From assembly GCA_037127255.1 (NCBI GenBank), contig JBANSL010000004.1:17863967-17927966 (forward strand): a stretch of 64,000 nt of DNA. The letters are read 5' to 3'. Below, in pieces: positions 58,690 through 64,000 of this stretch. Position 1 is the stretch's first letter, and each line of letters begins with the position of its first letter. The translations under genes were made by a program, and so were the position numbers. Under the pieces are notes generated by a model that was not told the origin of the DNA, made no database searches, and was given only the letters and a program-made list of their open reading frames with translations. This DNA is from Persicaria tinctoria (Eukaryota; Streptophyta; Magnoliopsida; Caryophyllales; Polygonaceae).

Positions 58690-61244
58690 TAGGCGTGGCC
58701 ACGGGTCAGACCCGGCGGGTCGACGGGCTCTACCCGTCGGGTCAAGGGTCGGGGGAAGGCGGCCCGAACCCTAACCCGGGATTTCAACGGGTTGGCGGGT
58801 TCGGGTCACCCGGCGGGTCATCGGGTCGACGGGTTGACCCGGCGGGTCAGACCCGCCGAGTTGGAACCCGGGTTGGACGGGTTTGCACTTGTTTCGGACT
58901 TCGGACTCTTAATTGTCGGATCGAATTTGTCGAGAAAGGGAACGGGAATTGAACGCCTATGTGTTTGACAAATATCCTTTCGTGTTCACAAATCATAACT
59001 TGACTCTTTAGTCTTTATGTACAAAATACAATATGTAATATTACATCTTATAATTTTCAAAACTAAAAAGTCTACAACTTATAACTCTATAAGTTTTACA
59101 AATTACAAAAAATTTGTACAATTTTTGTATTAGGGAGTGTTGGGGGGGAGGAAGAAGGGCTTGAATCGGTTTCCCGACTGCCTACGTATCCTCTCGGGGG
59201 TGAGGAATCAAAGCCCACGTAGTTCTTTTACCTGTATGTCTGAACCCCGGCCCGGTTACCTCCTCTTTTAGTCTTCTTGATCGTCGGATCCTCCACCACC
59301 TCCTGAGCCATCTGTGACCGCGCCGTCAATGGAGCTCCCAACGGACTCTGTCTCTATTCCGTCATCATCCTCGGAATCAGTCCCCAAGTTGTTCTTCTGC
59401 ATCCGCATCTCCGCCTTCTTCCAATCTGCAAGGCAAACTTGGGCTTCGAGGTTCTCGGGAAGCAACCTTGATCTCTTCTCCGAAAGAATCCGACCTCCGC
59501 GACTGAAAAGCTGCTCGACGGCTACGGTGGAGCAAGGTGCCCCAAGTACTTCTCGGGCGATTACCTGCAATGTCGGGAATCTTTGTCTTTCGGGACGGCT
59601 CCACCACTCAAGGACATCGAAATCTTCCTCTTCATCGCTGAGAAAATCAAAGTTAGTGGACAAATATTCGTCGAGCTCCGAGTTGGGGCTCGACGAAGTT
59701 CTCGACCTCTTTGACCCAGAGATATCTCGGGCAAGTGCCTTAGTTCTAGCGGTGATGCTGGTTCGTGACCCGCTAGAACTGGAAGGCACGGGAGGACGAC
59801 CAGAGGGCGCTCTATTGCCCGTCGAATATTCAGTATATAATTGTTCTAACAATCCTCTAACTCTAGCAACAATAATTGTAACATTGCAATCAGGATCATC
59901 CACAATTCTTAAAGTCGGATAATAGTTTTCTAAAAACAATTGAACTCCGTTTAATTTATATCTAGGGTCGAAACAACAAGCTACGAGGAAAATGTCGGGT
60001 ACAAATTTGTAATATGCGATCCATTTCTGCCGCATCCTCATAGTTGCGGTGGAAATGGAAGGCGTGTTAACTCCGTCTTGAAGGGCTAGTGCTACGTTCG
60101 TTGCAATAAAACAAAAAACGTTTGATGTAGGCATGTAAACGTGGGAAAACGTCCGAGTTGCGTCGTAAAAAACTTTGAAAACCTCCACAACGTCCCGGGC
60201 CTGAGTCCACACATCGGCAAATATGTGTGAGTCCGGGATGTGTAGTGTTGCAAAACCGGAAAGAAGTTCCTTGTAAGCGATTGAATCGTAAATCATTGTG
60301 TAAGTGGAGTTCCACCGAGTGCAAACGTCCTTGGGGAACGTTTTTGGGCGGGTTTGGTGGCTACGACAATAAGCGCTCCATTGCAGGCGAAGCTGTTTGC
60401 TTCGCCAAAGTGCCCGCAAAACAAATCGAATTGGTTCAACAACACCTTGTAAATATAATAAACCATCTTGAACACATAAGTTTAAAATGTGAGGGGCGCA
60501 ACGGATGTGGGAAAACTTGCCTCCTATCGCGCCTGACAGTTTTGGATTAAATCGGGGATAGATGCGGTGTTGGCAGAAGCGTTGTCAAAACCGATACTAA
60601 AAACTCTTTTAGTTAATCTATATTCTTGTAAATCCGTTAAAAGGACACCTCCTATGTTTCGTGTCGTGTGTGCTTCGTCGAAAACTCGAAAAGCTAAAAC
60701 ACGTTTGTGCAATTGAAAACGTTGATCAACCCAATGACAAGTAACACCCATGTATGAGTGATGTTGCCAATGGTCGGTCCAAATGTCACTACAAATCGAA
60801 ACGTGTAAATCATGGTTTTTTTTGAAAATATTCGATTAATTCATTTTAACGGGTGTTATACCGTCTAAGTATTTTCCTCTTAACCGTGTTTCCACTAATA
60901 CCTTGCCATGCAGGTTGAACATTTTGCGTAATAAATTCATTGAAACATAAACGTTGTGAAAAACTATAAGCTAAACCCTCGGCAGCTATCATTTCCGCAT
61001 ATTGATCATGACAACTACGATAATCATAAGACTATAAACCAGGGGGTTGAGAGGAAGAAGATGCGTACCCGGTTAGTTGAGTTTGCCCTTTGGCGAGGCC
61101 GAGCTTCTCGGGATGCTTCGAGCGGATATGTCGACCGTAGTTCCCATATCCGCCTCCCTTCTTGTGCTTGTAGACCGTGGAGCAAAAGTTGCATTTGGCG
61201 TGCAAGCCTAATTTGAGCCTTGCACGCCAAGTTGGCGTCCAAGG
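58690..61244 (-). mobile_element. hAT element relic, cut by family X copy 4
   Basis: The left end TAGGCGTGG fits a hAT terminus. It is followed by a subterminal zone (58705-58885) dense in CGGGT and ACCCG. A decayed transposase fills the rest. The other end is missing: family X starts at 61245 in the middle of the transposase N-terminus. Confidence 0.75.
59268..61244 (-). pseudogene. hAT (Ac/RICESLEEPER-type) transposase
   Basis: From the right, the BED-type zinc finger reads CNFCSTVYKHKKGG and YGNYGRHIRSKH. Then comes CSDIWTDHWQHHSYMGVTCHW, and a GFDNASANTASI segment near 60560 with the catalytic Asp context. The longest open frame is 59268-60419 (383 residues). It has TRWNSTYTMIYDS, then KYYKF-like YYKFVPDIFLVACCFDPRYKL, and a complete C-terminal dimerisation domain (STVAVEQLFSRGGRILSEKR). 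Stops near 61030 and 60838, a frameshift near 60530 and the lost N-terminus make it a pseudogene. Confidence 0.9.
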
Positions 61245-64000
61245 TGTAAAGGCCCGGATTTTTAAATAATAAATTTCAATAAATAATATATATGGATTAA
61301 GTCAAAAAAATAATAAGATAAAATAAAATAAAAATTCGGAAGGTTTGGAAATTTCGTCCTCGAACTATTGGTTTATTATGAATATGTTGAAACGAGTTCC
61401 GGTAATATTTAGTTAAAAATTTAAAAATTATTTTGAGTCGGGTCGGATAAGGTCAGAGAGCGAGTTTTAAGATATTTTATTCGGGTATTCAACTATCTTT
61501 TGGGACCTATTCCAAATTCATTTTCATAAAATTTCTTGGATGCTCCCTCTCCAGCTCTTTTCTCTTGTCCTCTTCCTAGCCTGCAGGCTACAGCTCACAC
61601 ACTGTGGTCCGGGTCCTTATCCCTCCTCTCGGTAATGTCTCTCCTCCCCCTTGAATGTATTTGTTGCTTTCCCAATCCAGTAGTAGCAGGACCAATCTTT
61701 CCCCCACTTTGTTTGTCTAAATTTTCAATTCACCCCCACCCCTCAATCTCTCCATAATCTGCTTCTTCCTTCCCTTTGAGCACACCCAGAGCCATCGCCA
61801 TCCCCGTTCTTTGGCACCTCCGTCGCCGACGTCGCGGCCAGGAGGAGCTCGCCGCCAAGTAGCATAAGCGGGGGACCCTTTTTCCACCAAACCCGAGGGC
61901 TGAGCTCCCAGTCACCTCCATTGCTCCTCCCTCCGAGCAGCAACAGCTAGGGTCTCCGACGCCGGACAATCGAGCCCAGGGTGCCTAGCCGTCCCTGTTT
62001 CTGCGAGCCGACGCCGAGCCGACTGCCCTGTTCCGATCCGAAACCACCGGTGAGCTTCTCTCCCTCTCTTTTGTGTCGAAAACTCGAAAGCCCCCACCTT
62101 TACACCTCTTCCTTCCATCCTGGGCACAGATCGCTTGGATTCCGCCTCCGACGAGCCACACCGAGCATCGATCGAGCGTTTTCCGGCGAAGCTTCGACCT
62201 CGGTGAGCCCCTTTTTCTTCCTCTCCTTTAGCTTCGCTTGAGCTCTTCGTGTCTGGGGTGGTCGGGGAGAGATTCCGATCAGTTAGGGGTGGTCAGGTTG
62301 AAGATCCGGCGAGCCTGGGTTTCCTCTTCTCTTCCGTTCGTCCGGCGTCGTTGCAGGGATTGTTTGAGGAAGAGGGCAGGCTAAACCCGATTCGTCTCTT
62401 TCTTTTCTTTGTTTGTTGGGCTGGGCCTGACCCGGACTCCCTAAAAGGGTTATATCGTTTCTTTTGTGGGTCATATCCTTTCCGGGTTATACCATTTCAT
62501 TTCAATGGGTTTCAGATTTGTGAGAGACGGGATCCCTTCTTTACTTATGGATTGGGCCGGGCCCTCTTTTAATTCCGGGTTAACTCCTTCTCTTCAGTCT
62601 TGGATTCGGTTGGGTTAAGTGTTGGGCGGGTCTTCCTTTCAAATCAGATGGGCTTTTGGGTTGGGGTGTATTGTTTATATATATGATGTGTTATGATATT
62701 TTAGATAATCATTCTTATTATGGTTATTATTATCATAATATTGTTATTATGATGTGGTAATTATATACTTCCTGGAATTATGATATATTATAAAATTATT
62801 TTAAAGGTAATATTATTTGGAATATGTATCTTTATGATGTTTATATATGTGATTAGGAACTTTAAAGTAATCTATTAATATGTTTTATAAATGGGGATCA
62901 TAAAGACGGATTTATTTAATGGTTATTTTAGATAAAGATTGTCGTTACATTATTTAGAAAAGGTTTTAAGTCGACCGAAAATGATTCCTAAAGGATTAGA
63001 TGTGTTAGAATCGAAATGCCGGAATTATCTCTATAATATGATTTTGAGAAAATTGGTTTTAAGGTTTAACTATTTAACGTCGGGATTCCTTGTTTTGGTT
63101 CGATAATGTTAGTTTTGGGAAGGAAGTTGAAAGGTGTTGTTGGTATGATTTTTATCAAAGGGTTTGCTTGGAAGAAGATTTTAGTTGATGTTGATCATAT
63201 CGGAAAGGTTTTAGAAAATGGTTTTACCGTCGATTGGTGTTAAGGATGTTGAGAACTTGGATTTCGTGTGTATGAATGTTGGTCCATCGTCTTATGACAA
63301 TGACTTGATGATAGGTGTATATTGCTTTTGGATTTCTTCGGACTTGCATTTGGGCCCTTACTTGTGTTATCTTGCTGTTCTGCATCTTCAGGTAAGTCTC
63401 TTCGGAGCTTACTCAGATCGAATAGAGTGATTCCCTGCTATAGGTGCATGATATACTAGGTGTTGCATTCATAATCAGCATGCCATGTAGTACCATGCTA
63501 GGTTGCATCGATCGTTGAGCATTCTCTTTTCTTTGTGCGTATGTAAACAGAACGGCCGTTATCTGTGATAGTCCTAGAGTCTTTGCTAGGGTCATAGGGT
63601 AGCCCAGCCTCATCGGGTACCCTGAGTCAATCGAGTACTTCCTTATATTATGATATGCCTGCGGGCTTTATTGTGGAGCGGGTTAGGCATGCGTGCCGCC
63701 CTATTATGAATGAATGCATTCACGAGCTGGCCAGTCTCCGCCTGTCGGAAGGGGTGGAGGTAGGAGAGGGATATGCCACTTGGCATTGTCTTGGGCCCTT
63801 TACAGTATTCTGCACATTATTATGAACTAGGAGCATGCTAGTGTGTTTGAATTCCGTACTGCATTAGAGCATCTTTATTAAGTATAGCGTATATGTGTGC
63901 TTATGGTTGGGATGCAGAGAAAGTGGGCATCGATCTGATCCCGCTCCAAATCAATTTTTTTTGGAATTATTTATGTTCATCCTATCGGTGCTGTTTGCTT
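61245..64000. repeat. family X, copy 4, runs off the window
   Basis: It begins TGTAAAGGCCCGGATTTTTAA, the mirror of the end of copy 2 (CCGGTCTTTACA). The interior from 63380 matches copy 1 in the same direction and copy 3 in inverted direction. The GC-rich part (61530-62640) has several short open frames without known domains. The right end is outside the window. Confidence 0.78.

Overview
This window is nuclear DNA of a flowering plant, most likely a eudicot. It holds one many-exon gene with long introns, set in a dense nest of LTR retrotransposons, L1-type LINE relics, hAT relics and Stowaway-like MITEs. All calls come from reading the sequence by eye; no search was run.

The one conventional gene is HISN4, the chloroplast bifunctional imidazole-glycerol-phosphate synthase hisHF of histidine biosynthesis. 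It runs on the minus strand from 50986 to 36603. I traced 19 exons that join in phase to 591 codons plus stop, with all key catalytic residues present. It looks intact and functional. One intron has a GC donor. A LINE ends about 115 bp upstream of its ATG, and an LTR of a large nested copia element lies about 420 bp beyond its stop codon.

Layout. 1-5013: gag-protease element (Ty3/Athila-like, minus strand) without visible reverse transcriptase. 5014-7069: one end of a long LTR-like repeat (family X). 7070-7641: LINE RNase H tail. 7778-11151: fold-back DNA element with a tRNA-like sequence in each arm. 11383-11634: Stowaway-like MITE. 12124-36184: one minus-strand copia element (A) broken by at least five later insertions. 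These are a 7.1-kb non-autonomous LTR element (14776-21871), a complete copia element B (22395-27198), a solo LTR Y (27231-31114) that itself contains family X copy 2, a hAT MITE (33224-33669) and an L1-like retroposon (34186-35251). Most have matching target-site duplications. 36603-50986: HISN4. 51101-55443: LINE fragments, one split by another retroposon. 56266-64000: two inverted family X copies around a decayed hAT transposase.

The most unusual pattern is a short palindromic motif (TCGA, two bases, TCGA, usually in pairs). It is scattered through both LTRs and protein-coding parts of the element at 1-5013, and in a different version through the LTRs of the element at 14776-21871. In the coding parts it keeps the reading frame and produces repeated acidic and hydrophobic residues. 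Other notable items are the fold-back element with two tRNA-like arms, a recent 1.37-kb tandem duplication inside an older LTR element, a 49-bp perfect hairpin in copia B, and a conserved hairpin block that sits in opposite orientation in two related LTR families.
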